A stretch of 64,000 nt of DNA from Pseudomonas sp. JUb42 (GCF_024807945.1 NZ_JANUFD010000023.1:1-64000), one strand, 5' to 3'. Counted from the stretch's first letter, positions 17,549 through 26,967 are shown. Numbers and translations: made by a program. Notes: generated by a model from the letters alone, not told the origin.

Positions 17549-18035
17549 AGATTTTTTCGTTTTGACGGATGTTCCAGCCGTATTTGACGGGGCCGCCTTC
17601 TTTGCTGCCGTCGGCATTTTGCGGTTGATAACTGACCTCTACCTTGGCGAAATTGAGGGCGATGCTTTCCTTGAGGGTTTCGTCACTGGTGCCCGCATCG
17701 GTGTCGTAAGACGCGACCATGACCTCCTTCAATGTGATGATCATGTACTCAACCGGGCTGCTACCGCCCGCTTTGCGGATGGTGAGGGTGGCTTGCGGAT
17801 AATGCTTGCCACTTGAGCAGGCCATCATCAAGTTCGGGGAAGATTTATCCAGCGATTTGCAAAGACTCAGGTTGCCGATATTAACTTTGCCTGCGCCCCC
17901 ACCACTGCCCTGATGCATCGAGCCGGACTGCGACATGCCCCATTGAAACTTCTCAATATCAATCTCTTCCTTGTGCACGCTGTCCTTGGATTCTCCCTTT
18001 ATATCGCCCAACTTCAAAAACATATCGATAGCCAT
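17547..18035 (-). CDS. hcp: Type VI secretion tube protein Hcp
   Basis: A 162-aa Hcp-family protein. Hcp hexamers stack into the T6SS inner tube and chaperone small effectors in their lumen. The family pattern is clear: MAIDMFLKLGDIKGESKD at the start, HKEEIDIEKFQWGMSQSG, DKSSPNLMMACSSGKHYPQATL, and an ending with VSYQPQNADGSKEGGPVKYGWNI. The frame is open from 18080, but ATG 18035 has GGGAGCG upstream and gives the canonical N-terminus. No other T6SS structural gene is in the window, so it is an orphan hcp. It is divergent from an effector-like gene 138 bp away. Confidence 0.95.
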   Translation of the reverse strand: MAIDMFLKLGDIKGESKDSVHKEEIDIEKFQWGMSQSGSMHQGSGGGAGKVNIGNLSLCKSLDKSSPNLMMACSSGKHYPQATLTIRKAGGSSPVEYMIITLKEVMVASYDTDAGTSDETLKESIALNFAKVEVSYQPQNADGSKEGGPVKYGWNIRQNEKI

Positions 18036-18173
18036 GAACGCTCCCTTAAAAACAATGGTCGACGAATTGTCGGTCAGCACTTTTTCTTACTGGGGAGTTG
18101 ATCGCAAGAGAGTAAGAGTGGAACGAGACCGTTCACACACAGCTAAGAGAGATTTCCTACATCGTTGTAGAAG

Positions 18174-19094
18174 ATGACTGCCTATTCTCGTTCGCTCTGG
18201 CTTGGTAAAAAGGGAAAAGGGATGAGTTCCATACAACTTCGGGATGGGTTTTCCGTTGCAAGAAGCTTGGCGAGGGAGCACATCGAAAGCGCTGTGGATC
18301 TCAGGAAGCTGTTTCGTGTCATCGATAGCGATCCGGCAATTGTCGGTGCCGGGGTTGTCTTCATTGATGGCGATTTCAATGTGGTAACGCTCAGGGAGTT
18401 TCAGCCGATTTGTAGTGTTGCTGTGAAGCGAGTGATTTTGCGAGAAGCGCCAGGACATATGGGGGCACAGGAGTTTCACAGGGCGCTGGAGTCGAATACT
18501 CGCGAATCTAAGCTAGTAATGGACGCGGTATCTACTGTGGCCGCATGCGGCGGAGCTTATCTAAGTTGGACAGTAGTATACGGCGGGATAATGGTTGTAC
18601 CTGTCACCGCAGGCGTAAGCTTGGTGGTATCGGCAATAGGTGTGGTCTCCGCAGTGGCGGGGTCTGCTCAGTGCGTAGTGGGCGTATTGCGAGTCGCTGC
18701 TGAGATTTTGGACCCGAAGGGTCTGGATAAGGTGGATTCCGAGGAGTGGTATCAAACCATGATGGCAGTGCTTGATGGCATAACTCTTACAGGCGCAGCC
18801 CTGTCTATGTTCTCAATCATGCGGCACGTACTGGTTACAAGAGCCGCTACTAGAAAGACTTACCGGGAAATACTTCGGGGATTATCTCGTCGGGAGAGGT
18901 TGGCACTTACAGCTGAGGTGCACAAATATAGAAAGGATTTTATTGGGCTTCCCAAACGCTATACAAATGCACAAATCCGGCAGCAAACTTATACTCAGCT
19001 GAGGGATTTAATAGCTGTAGGGGCAACTGTCGGCGGTAGTCTGATCTCGGGGAATTTAAAGCCGATAGCGGTTGCGGTGTATGGGGAGTTTTGA
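18174..19094 (+). CDS. Probable Hcp-associated type VI effector, pore-forming type
   Basis: A 306-aa protein with no enzyme motif that I recognise. Residues 119-178 form a long hydrophobic Gly/Ala/Val stretch (ACGGAYLSWTVVYGGIMVV and VVSAIGVVSAVAGSAQCVV), long enough for a membrane hairpin; the rest is soluble and basic. Position divergent to an orphan hcp and directly before a six-helix membrane protein suggests an Hcp-lumen cargo that damages membranes, with its immunity protein next door. That is inference. I have an unverified memory that similar genes are labelled NAD synthetase; no such motif (SGGVDS) is present. The start is uncertain: ATG 18222 with AAGGGA upstream is an alternative. 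The DNA is AT-richer than the flanks. Confidence 0.6.
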   Translation: MTAYSRSLWLGKKGKGMSSIQLRDGFSVARSLAREHIESAVDLRKLFRVIDSDPAIVGAGVVFIDGDFNVVTLREFQPICSVAVKRVILREAPGHMGAQEFHRALESNTRESKLVMDAVSTVAACGGAYLSWTVVYGGIMVVPVTAGVSLVVSAIGVVSAVAGSAQCVVGVLRVAAEILDPKGLDKVDSEEWYQTMMAVLDGITLTGAALSMFSIMRHVLVTRAATRKTYREILRGLSRRERLALTAEVHKYRKDFIGLPKRYTNAQIRQQTYTQLRDLIAVGATVGGSLISGNLKPIAVAVYGEF

Positions 19095-19095
19095 A

Positions 19096-19866
19096 ATGTA
19101 TATGTCTGAAAGTGCCATGGAATTTAGAAGGAGGCATTTTTTAGTGTTTATCGTCTCTATTTTTTTAGGGATGATTTCTTGCGCACTCGTACTGGTGCTG
19201 GCAATAGGTACTTATTTTGAGCGTTCAGACTTGAATTTGGTGTCTAGATGGATGTTTGCGGTAATATTGATATCGAGTGCGCTCCAGACATTCTTCTGTT
19301 TTAGAATTTTGCGAGGCTGCACACGTTGGGTCGGTGGGATGGTGTTTTTATTTACATCATGTTTTTTCATTTCAGCGCCGGCAATTACCTACGATCCGGA
19401 TTTTGGGTTGTATGCCATTGCGTTGAGTCTGCCGCTCCTTGGTCTGTACTGTTTGAATAGTGAGCGCTATCGGGCGATGCTGGAGGCTGCAAAGAGGAGC
19501 CGCTTGGAGAGAACGGGGGGGCGTCAGCCTAAATTGAAAACTTCAAGGCGGCAGATGGCCATAAATAACGGGCTCAGAGCAAAGTCAAAAAAGCCTTTCG
19601 TGAGGGAGGAAGTCGGCACCACGATCATAAAGTGGATATTTTGGGCTCTCACTATTTTCTTTATTTTCGGGGTGGTGGTGAAGCTATTTTTAATTTACGA
19701 AGGGCTGGTGACAGGGGTTGTAGTCAGCGCTAGTCGTTACGGTTCCCCTAAAAGCTATTCGTTTGCAGATGATCCGTGGATGTTTGGAATATCTATGCTG
19801 TTGCACTTGCTGGTAATCGGGGTGTGCGGTCTTTTCTTGAAATTAATGTTATTGCTTCGCGAATGA
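19096..19866 (+). CDS. Polytopic membrane protein, probable immunity protein
   Basis: A 256-aa protein with about six hydrophobic segments (near residues 15-40, 52-72, 78-98, 102-120, 175-205 and 222-250). A basic cytoplasmic loop lies between the fourth and fifth (RSRLERTGGRQPKLKTSRRQ). The start at 19096 is 1 bp after the effector stop, and its GGGGAG ribosome-binding site lies inside the effector end, so the two are translationally coupled. Polytopic inner-membrane immunity proteins usually partner pore-forming T6SS effectors, which fits the neighbour. No family was recognised. Low GC and rare-codon use match the preceding gene and point to joint acquisition. Confidence 0.6.
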   Translation: MYMSESAMEFRRRHFLVFIVSIFLGMISCALVLVLAIGTYFERSDLNLVSRWMFAVILISSALQTFFCFRILRGCTRWVGGMVFLFTSCFFISAPAITYDPDFGLYAIALSLPLLGLYCLNSERYRAMLEAAKRSRLERTGGRQPKLKTSRRQMAINNGLRAKSKKPFVREEVGTTIIKWIFWALTIFFIFGVVVKLFLIYEGLVTGVVVSASRYGSPKSYSFADDPWMFGISMLLHLLVIGVCGLFLKLMLLLRE

Positions 19867-20040
19867 TTGGACGTCACGCCACAATTCGATGATGCTCGGT
19901 GGCAGCGCCATTTACACAAATAACCCCGCTCGCCCCATATCCGTGCAACCCTTGCACCGTACCCTTTGCCTGGCGCGATTTTGGTGCTGTGCTTAGCTGA
20001 GCGGGCAGTACTAACGCCGCTGGCGCCGGATTTTGCCGAG

Positions 20041-20055
20041 TGGCATAAGTCTTGC
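20041..20055 (+). promoter_or_regulatory. Candidate sigma54 (-24/-12) promoter of the transglutaminase cluster
   Basis: TGGCATAAGTCTTGC has GG and GC exactly 10 bp apart, as in TGGCAY-N5-TTGC. It lies 38 bp before the GTG start. One position after TTGC (G instead of A/T) departs from the consensus. If active, the cluster would need RpoN and an enhancer-binding activator. Confidence 0.5.
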
Positions 20056-20092
20056 GCGGTTCGATTACCGTCCAGGCCGCAGGAGGCACGCC

Positions 20093-23000
20093 GTGTCGAT
20101 TCATATTGCCTTGCACCATGTCACGCATTACCGCTACGAACGTGCGGTTGAACTGGGTCCGCAGATCGTGCGCCTGCGTCCGGCTGCTCATAGCCGTACC
20201 CGAGTGCTGTCTTATTCACTGAAGGTGCTGCCGGAAAACCATTTCATCAACTGGCAGCAGGATCCCCAGGGCAATTATCTGGCGCGTCTGGTTTTTCCGG
20301 AAAAAACCAAAGAGCTGCGCGTCGAGGTCGATCTGGTCGCCGAGATGGCGGTGTTCAATCCGTTCGACTTTTTCCTCGAGCCCTACGCCGAGAAAATTCC
20401 CTTTATCTACGCCAGCGAAGAGCAGCGTGAGCTGGCCCCGTATCTGGAAAAACTGCCGCTGACGCCCAAGTTCGCGGCTTATCTGGACAGCATCGACCGC
20501 GAGCCGCTGCCAGCCATCGATTTCCTGGTGGCGCTGAACCAGCGCCTGAGTCAGGACATCGAGTACCTGATCCGCATGGAGCCGGGTGTACAGACCCCGG
20601 AGTTCACCCTCGATAACGCCTCCGGTTCCTGCCGCGATTCGGCCTGGCTGCTGGTACAGCTGCTGCGTCATATGGGCATGGCCGCGCGTTTCGTCTCGGG
20701 CTACCTGATTCAGCTCAAGGCTGACGTCGAAGCGCTCGACGGGCCGTCCGGTACCGATGTCGATTTCACCGACCTGCATGCCTGGTGCGAGGTGTATCTG
20801 CCCGGCGCCGGTTGGGTCGGTCTCGATGCCACTTCCGGTTTGTTCGCGGGAGAGGGGCATATTCCCCTGGCCTGTAGCCCTGAGCCGTCCTCCGCAGCGC
20901 CGATCAGCGGTCTGGTCGAGCCGTGTGAAACCGAGTTCAGCCATGAAATGTCCGTCGAGCGGATTTGGGAAGCGCCTCGCGTCACCAAACCCTATACCGA
21001 CGTGCAGTGGGCCGAGATCCAGGCCCTGGGCCATCAGATCGATGCTGATCTGAAAGCAGAGGACGTGCGCCTGACCATGGGCGGCGAGCCGACGTTCGTG
21101 TCCATCGACGACCGCGACGGCGCCGAATGGAACACTGCCGCCCTCGGCCCGCGCAAACGCGCCTTGTCGGCCGATCTGTTCCTGCGCATGCGCAAGCACT
21201 ACGCGCCCCACAGCATCGTGCATTTCGGCCAGGGCAAGTGGTATCCCGGCGAGCAATTGCCGCGCTGGTCGCTGAACTGTTTCTGGCGCAAGGACGGTCA
21301 GCCGGTCTGGCGCAATGATGCGCTGATCGCCGATGAAACCCGGGATTACGGTGCTACCGGTGAACTGGCCGGGCGCTTCCTCAGCAGCGTGGCCGAGCGC
21401 CTAAAGGTGCCGGCACGTTTTGTGTTCCCGGCCTACGAAGACAATTTCTATTACCTGTGGCGTGAAGGCGCGTTGCCGTTGAACGTCACGGCTGAAGATC
21501 CGCGCCTGAGCGACGAGATGGAGCGCGAGCGCCTGCGCAAGGTGTTCAATCAGGGACTGGACAAGGTCATCGGCCAGGTCCTGCCGTTGGCGCGTACAGC
21601 GGCCGGGGATCGCTGGCAGAGCGGTCGCTGGTACTTGCGTGACACCCATTGCCGTCTGGTGCCGGGTGATTCGGCGCTGGGCTACCGTCTGCCACTGGCG
21701 TCGCAGCCATGGGTCAAGGCGGCGGAGTACCCGTACATCCATCCGAACGACCTCAATCAGGACTTCCCCGAGCTGCCTGGCAGTGATTTGGTCAGCACGC
21801 GGCTCGATGGTTTACCTGAGCATGTCGAGGGTGCGGCCGAGGCTGTGCCGGTGGTCGACGAGTCCGCTGACTGGCTGACCCGCACGGCGCTATGCTGTGA
21901 AGCACGCGATGGCCGCTTGTATTTGTTCATGCCGCCGTTGCAGAAGCTCGAGGAATACCTGGAGCTGGTGGCCGCCATTGAGGCCACCGCGCAAGAGTTG
22001 AATTGCCCGATCCTGCTGGAAGGCTACGAGCCGCCACACGACCCGCGTCTGTCCAACTTCCGCGTGACCCCGGACCCGGGCGTTATCGAAGTCAATGTAC
22101 AGCCGTCCGCCAACTGGGACGAACTGGTCGAGCGCACCGAATTCCTCTACGAGCAGGCCCGTCTCACCCGCCTGACCACTGAGAAGTTCATGATCGACGG
22201 GCGCCATACCGGCACCGGCGGCGGCAACCACTTCGTGCTGGGCGGAGCAACGCCAGGAGACTCGCCGTTCCTGCGCCGTCCGGACCTGCTGCGCAGCCTG
22301 CTCAGTTACTGGCATAACCACCCGTCGCTGTCGTATCTGTTCTCCGGGCTGTTTATCGGCCCTACCTCCCAGGCACCGCGGATCGACGAGGCGCGCAACG
22401 ATTCGCTGTACGAGCTGGAGATCGCCTTCGCCCAGATGCCCAAGGCCGGCGATACCGTTGCGCCATGGCTGGTTGACCGGCTGCTGCGCAACCTGCTGAT
22501 CGACGTGACGGGTAACACCCACCGTGCCGAGTTCTGCATCGACAAGCTGTATTCGCCGGACGGTGCCACCGGGCGCCTGGGGCTGCTGGAACTGCGTGCG
22601 TTCGAAATGCCACCCCATGCCCGCATGAGCCTGGCCCAACAACTGTTGCTGCGTGCGCTGGTCGCGCGGTTCTGGCGTGAACCCTATGCGCCGCCGAAAC
22701 TGGCGCGCTGGGGCACCGAGCTGCATGACCGGTTCATGCTGCCGCACTTCATTCAGCAGGATTTCAACGACGTCATCGTCGAACTCAACGCCGCAGGCTA
22801 TCCGCTGCGCGCCGACTGGTTCGCCGCACACCTGGAGTTCCGATTCCCAAAGGTCGGCGACTATGCCGTCAGTGGTATCGAGCTGGAGCTGCGTCAGGCC
22901 CTGGAACCCTGGCACGTGCTGGGCGAGGAGGGCTCGGCCGGTGGTGCGGTGCGCTATGTGGATTCGTCCCTGGAGCGTTTGCAGGTCAAGCTCAATGGCC

Positions 23001-23383
23001 TGCCGCCGCAGCGTTACGTGCTGACCTGCAATGGCATCCCGGTGCCGCTGCAACCGACCGGGCGCACCGGCGAGTTCGTCGCCGGGGTGCGATATCGCGC
23101 CTGGCAGCCGGCCAATTGCCTGCAACCGACCATTCCCGTTCACGCACCGCTGGTTTTCGACCTGGTGGACACATGGATGCAGCGCTCACTGGGCGGCTGC
23201 GAGTATCATGTCGCCCATCCTGGCGGCCGTAACTACGAAACCCTGCCGGTCAACGCCAACGAAGCAGAAAGTCGGCGTCTGGCGCGGTTTTTCCGTATCG
23301 GCCACAGCCCCGGCAAACTGGATGTGCCACCGCTGACCATCAATGATGAGTTGCCTATGACGCTGGATATGCGTCTGCATTAA
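20093..23383 (+). CDS. Transglutaminase-like protein fused to DUF2126
   Basis: A 1096-aa two-part protein. The N-terminal 290 residues are a bacterial transglutaminase-like cysteine hydrolase domain (N-terminal MSIHIALHHVTHYRYER) with Cys180 in NASGSCRDSAW, His229 in DLHAWCEV and Asp245 in GLDATSG as the catalytic triad. The remainder is the DUF2126 domain, a circularly permuted ATP-grasp-like amidoligase fold, with conserved stretches such as MGGEPTFVSIDD, LLEGYEPPHDPRL and FMIDGRHTGTGGGNH. The GTG start has GGAGG 6 bp upstream; the upstream frame from 20033 lacks such a site. Its neighbours downstream suggest a pathway that ligates and cleaves small peptides; substrate unknown. Confidence 0.88.
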   Translation: MSIHIALHHVTHYRYERAVELGPQIVRLRPAAHSRTRVLSYSLKVLPENHFINWQQDPQGNYLARLVFPEKTKELRVEVDLVAEMAVFNPFDFFLEPYAEKIPFIYASEEQRELAPYLEKLPLTPKFAAYLDSIDREPLPAIDFLVALNQRLSQDIEYLIRMEPGVQTPEFTLDNASGSCRDSAWLLVQLLRHMGMAARFVSGYLIQLKADVEALDGPSGTDVDFTDLHAWCEVYLPGAGWVGLDATSGLFAGEGHIPLACSPEPSSAAPISGLVEPCETEFSHEMSVERIWEAPRVTKPYTDVQWAEIQALGHQIDADLKAEDVRLTMGGEPTFVSIDDRDGAEWNTAALGPRKRALSADLFLRMRKHYAPHSIVHFGQGKWYPGEQLPRWSLNCFWRKDGQPVWRNDALIADETRDYGATGELAGRFLSSVAERLKVPARFVFPAYEDNFYYLWREGALPLNVTAEDPRLSDEMERERLRKVFNQGLDKVIGQVLPLARTAAGDRWQSGRWYLRDTHCRLVPGDSALGYRLPLASQPWVKAAEYPYIHPNDLNQDFPELPGSDLVSTRLDGLPEHVEGAAEAVPVVDESADWLTRTALCCEARDGRLYLFMPPLQKLEEYLELVAAIEATAQELNCPILLEGYEPPHDPRLSNFRVTPDPGVIEVNVQPSANWDELVERTEFLYEQARLTRLTTEKFMIDGRHTGTGGGNHFVLGGATPGDSPFLRRPDLLRSLLSYWHNHPSLSYLFSGLFIGPTSQAPRIDEARNDSLYELEIAFAQMPKAGDTVAPWLVDRLLRNLLIDVTGNTHRAEFCIDKLYSPDGATGRLGLLELRAFEMPPHARMSLAQQLLLRALVARFWREPYAPPKLARWGTELHDRFMLPHFIQQDFNDVIVELNAAGYPLRADWFAAHLEFRFPKVGDYAVSGIELELRQALEPWHVLGEEGSAGGAVRYVDSSLERLQVKLNGLPPQRYVLTCNGIPVPLQPTGRTGEFVAGVRYRAWQPANCLQPTIPVHAPLVFDLVDTWMQRSLGGCEYHVAHPGGRNYETLPVNANEAESRRLARFFRIGHSPGKLDVPPLTINDELPMTLDMRLH

Positions 23384-23494
23384 ATAAGTGCAACAGCCGG
23401 ACGATACTATAGGGAGGGGTGTGATATCACATCGACATCCCTGTAGTGTCGTCCGTGCCTATTTGAAGTCCTTACAGTCTCTGCCGAGCCCTCC

Positions 23495-26008
23495 ATGCCT
23501 GACCTGCTTGACCGCTATCCGCTTTCTGCGGGTACTTACCACGAGATGCTCGATGCCAGCGGCGCCGTGCGCCCGCATTGGCTGCGTCTCTATGAGCATT
23601 TGCAGCGCAGCACGCCTGCCCAGCTGATTCAGCGCCAGGCCTTGCTGACCCGGCAAATCCAGGAAAACGGTGTTACCTACAACGTCTATGCCGACCCCAA
23701 GGGCGCCGATCGTCCGTGGGAGCTGGATCTGCTGCCGCATCTGATTGCTGCGGATGAGTGGAAACAGGTGTCCGCCGGCATCGCCCAGCGCGCACGCCTG
23801 CTCAATGCGGTACTGGCGGACTTGTACGGCCCGCAGACCCTGATTGCCAACGGCTTGCTGCCTGCCGAACTGGTATTCGGTCACAACAATTTCCTCTGGC
23901 CGTGCCAGGGCGTGAAGCCGCCGGAAGACATCTTCCTGCACATGTACGCCGTAGACCTGGCGCGCACCCCGGACGGGCGCTGGTGGGTCACTGCCGACCG
24001 TACCCAGGCGCCGTCCGGTGCCGGTTATGCCCTGGAAAACCGGCAGATCGTATCCCGGGCGTTTCCGGATACGTATCGCGACTTGCAGGTGCAGCACCTG
24101 TCGGGCTTTTTCCGCAGCCTGCAGGAAACCCTGGCCCGCCAGGCGCCGTCGAGCAACGAAGCGCCACTGATCGTGCTGCTGACGCCGGGGCGTTTCAACG
24201 AAAGCTATTTCGAACACCTGTATCTGGCCCGTCAGCTCGGTTATCCGCTTGTTGAAGGCGGGGATCTGACCGTGCGCGACGCCACGGTCTACCTCAAGAC
24301 CCTCAGTGGCCTGCGCCGGGTGCACGCGATCATGCGGCGCTTGGACGATGACTTCTGCGACCCGCTGGAACTGCGCACTGACTCGGCCCTGGGCGTGCCC
24401 GGCCTGCTGGAAGCGGTGCGTCAGGGCCGGGTGCTGGTGGCCAATGCCCTGGGCAGCGGCGTGCTGGAATCGCCGGGCCTGCTGGGCTTCTTGCCGAAAA
24501 TCAATGAATACCTGTTTGGCGAAGAGCTGATCCTGCCGTCGGTGGCGACCTGGTGGTGCGGTGAGCCGCCGGTGCTGGCCCAGGCGCTGGAAAAGATGCC
24601 CGAGTTGCTGATCAAACCGGCCTTTCCATCCCAGAGTTTCGCTCCGGTCTTCGGTCGCGACCTTAACGAGAAACAGCGCAAGGCCCTGGCCGAGCGCATG
24701 CAGGCGCGTCCGTACGCCTATGTCGCTCAGGAGCTGGCGCAACTGTCCCACGCACCGATCTGGCAGCCCGACGGCGAGCAACTGCAACCTCGGGCCATCG
24801 GCATGCGTGTGTATGCGGTCGCCGGTAGCGACGGCAGTTATCGCGTGCTGCCGGGCGGCCTGACCCGAGTTGCTGCCGAAGCCGATGCCGATGTGGTGTC
24901 GATGCAGCGTGGCGGTGCGAGCAAGGACACCTGGGTGTTGGGCGAGCAGCGTTCCTACGGCGGCGAGCCGTGGAAAAGCCAGCGCACCCTCGGCGTCCAC
25001 GACCTGATCCGCCGCGACCCGTATCTGCCGTCGCGGGTGGTGGAAAACCTGTTCTGGTTCGGCCGCTACTGCGAACGCTGCGACGACAGTGCGCGGATGC
25101 TGCGCATCATGATCGCCCGTTATGTCGACGACGATGATCCACAAGCCTTGCAGGCTGCGGTGGCCTTGGGCGAAAGCCTGGGCCTGCTGCCGGGGATCGA
25201 CGAAGACGACGAGGAGGCCAGCACCCTGCATAACCGCCTGCTCGCCGGCCTGCTCGGTGAAGACTGGGCCTTCAGCCTGCGCGCCAACCTGCAACGCCTG
25301 CAATGGTCGGCGTCCCAGGTGCGCGGCAAGCTGTCCCGGGAAAACTGGCAGGCCCTAGTGGAGCTGCAGCGCGAAGCTACCAGCCTCGACACCAAGGAAC
25401 CGGATTTCGGCGAACTACTGGATTTCCTCAACCGTCTGGTGATGTCCCTGGCGGCGCTGTCCGGCTTTGCTCTGGACGACATGACTCGCGACGAAGGCTG
25501 GCGTTTCCTGATGATCGGCCGGCGTATCGAGCGCCTGAAATTCCTCAGCAGCAGCCTCGCGGCGTTCATCCGTGGTGCGGCGGCATCGGATCAGGCCGGC
25601 CTGGAATGGCTGCTTGAATTGGGCAACAGCAGCATCACCTACCGCTCGCGTTATCTGGCGCTGCCGCAACTGATCCCGGTCCTGGATTTGCTCCTGCTCG
25701 ACGAGCAGAACCCCCATGCCGTGCTGTTCCAGCTCAAACTGGTGTCGCGTTCGCTCAACAGGCTCAATGAAGACTTCGGTGCACCCAAGGACAACAGTTT
25801 GAATGTGCAGATCAAGCGCCTGGCGGCGTTCGATCTCGGTTGCCTGGAAAATGCACTGTTTGGCGAAAGCAGCGTACAGGCAGCTCTCGATGGCCTGGCC
25901 GACCTGCTGCAAGGCATCGCCGAAACCAGCGGTCAGGTATCCGACCGCCTGGCCCTGCGCCATTTTGCCCATGTCGATGATGTCAGCCAGCGCACGGTGT
26001 CCGTCTGA
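23495..26008 (+). CDS. Circularly permuted ATP-grasp protein fused to an alpha-E domain
   Basis: An 837-aa fusion. Residues 1 to about 480 match the circularly permuted type 2 ATP-grasp family (DUF404/DUF407), with motifs such as YNVYADPKGADRPWELD, LTPGRFNESYFEHLYLARQLG and the end region WVLGEQRSYGGEPW. Residues from about 505 (LPSRVVENLFWFGRYCERCDD) to the end form the helical alpha-E domain (DUF403). In many genomes these are two genes; here they are one chain. ATP-grasp enzymes join a carboxylate to an amine. The gene follows the transglutaminase/DUF2126 gene after 111 bp and overlaps the next by 1 bp (TGATG), so the three probably act together. Confidence 0.9.
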   Translation: MPDLLDRYPLSAGTYHEMLDASGAVRPHWLRLYEHLQRSTPAQLIQRQALLTRQIQENGVTYNVYADPKGADRPWELDLLPHLIAADEWKQVSAGIAQRARLLNAVLADLYGPQTLIANGLLPAELVFGHNNFLWPCQGVKPPEDIFLHMYAVDLARTPDGRWWVTADRTQAPSGAGYALENRQIVSRAFPDTYRDLQVQHLSGFFRSLQETLARQAPSSNEAPLIVLLTPGRFNESYFEHLYLARQLGYPLVEGGDLTVRDATVYLKTLSGLRRVHAIMRRLDDDFCDPLELRTDSALGVPGLLEAVRQGRVLVANALGSGVLESPGLLGFLPKINEYLFGEELILPSVATWWCGEPPVLAQALEKMPELLIKPAFPSQSFAPVFGRDLNEKQRKALAERMQARPYAYVAQELAQLSHAPIWQPDGEQLQPRAIGMRVYAVAGSDGSYRVLPGGLTRVAAEADADVVSMQRGGASKDTWVLGEQRSYGGEPWKSQRTLGVHDLIRRDPYLPSRVVENLFWFGRYCERCDDSARMLRIMIARYVDDDDPQALQAAVALGESLGLLPGIDEDDEEASTLHNRLLAGLLGEDWAFSLRANLQRLQWSASQVRGKLSRENWQALVELQREATSLDTKEPDFGELLDFLNRLVMSLAALSGFALDDMTRDEGWRFLMIGRRIERLKFLSSSLAAFIRGAAASDQAGLEWLLELGNSSITYRSRYLALPQLIPVLDLLLLDEQNPHAVLFQLKLVSRSLNRLNEDFGAPKDNSLNVQIKRLAAFDLGCLENALFGESSVQAALDGLADLLQGIAETSGQVSDRLALRHFAHVDDVSQRTVSV

Positions 26009-26901
26009 TGAGCGCCCATTACCAGATTCTTCACGATACCCATTACAAGTACGACAGCCCGGTGTCTCTGGCTCAGCAGCTGGCGCATCTGTGGCCGCGG
26101 CGTAACCCCTGGCAGCGCTGCACTGAACAGCAACTGGTGATCAGCCCGGCGCCGACCACGCGCCGCGATGAGCTGGACGTATTCGGTAATCCCCTGACCC
26201 GCCTGGCGTTCGAGCGGCCCCATGACGAGCTGCAGGTCAATGCACGGCTACGGGTCGAGGTGCTGCACAAGCCGTTGTTGGACTTCTATCAGTCGCCTGC
26301 CTGGGATTCGACCCGCAGCAGCATGACTTACACCGCCCGGCCCATGTCAGCGGACATTCTGGAAGCCTGTCGTTATCGTTTCGAGTCGCCGTATGTGCAC
26401 CTCAAGCAATCGTTCGTCGACTTCTCCGCCGTCTGCTTCCCGCCGGGGCGGCCGCTGCTGCTCTGCGTGCAGGCGCTGATGGAGAAAATCTTCAAAGAAT
26501 TCACCTTCGACGACGAAGCGACCCAGGTGGCGACGCCGCTGGTTGAAGTGCTTGAGCGCCGTCGCGGGGTCTGTCAGGACTTCGCCCACCTGATGCTCGC
26601 CTGCCTGCGCTCGCGGGGTCTGTCGGCGCGCTATGTCAGCGGCTACCTGCTGACCCAGCCTCCGCCGGGCCAACCGCGCCTGATTGGCGCAGACGCCTCC
26701 CACGCCTGGGTCTCGGTGTTCTGCCCGGTGCTGGGTTGGGTGGATTTCGATCCGACCAACAACGTGCAGCCGGCGCTGGAACATATCTGCCTGGCCTGGG
26801 GACGGGATTTCTCCGACGTCTCGCCGTTGCGGGGGGTGATTCTGGGCGGCGGCAACCATGACCCGGAAGTGCGGGTGACGGTGATGCCGGTGAGTGGGTG
26901 A
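26008..26901 (+). CDS. Transglutaminase-like cysteine protease family protein
   Basis: A 297-aa stand-alone transglutaminase-like protein with an N-terminal beta-rich domain (YQILHDTHYKYDSPVSLAQQ). The catalytic domain has Cys189 in RRGVCQDFAHLMLACLRSRG, His232 in DASHAWVSVF and Asp248 in VDFDPTN. Enzymes of this group usually hydrolyse rather than cross-link. It is translationally coupled to the ATP-grasp/alpha-E gene and is a second paralogue of the N-terminal part of the 1096-aa protein, so the cluster has two such active sites. Substrate unknown. Confidence 0.9.
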   Translation: MSAHYQILHDTHYKYDSPVSLAQQLAHLWPRRNPWQRCTEQQLVISPAPTTRRDELDVFGNPLTRLAFERPHDELQVNARLRVEVLHKPLLDFYQSPAWDSTRSSMTYTARPMSADILEACRYRFESPYVHLKQSFVDFSAVCFPPGRPLLLCVQALMEKIFKEFTFDDEATQVATPLVEVLERRRGVCQDFAHLMLACLRSRGLSARYVSGYLLTQPPPGQPRLIGADASHAWVSVFCPVLGWVDFDPTNNVQPALEHICLAWGRDFSDVSPLRGVILGGGNHDPEVRVTVMPVSG

Positions 26902-26967
26902 TCACGTCACAAGCATTCATGGTTGGGAGAACATAAGTTGCTGGTGCCAATTGTGGGGAGAGAACTC

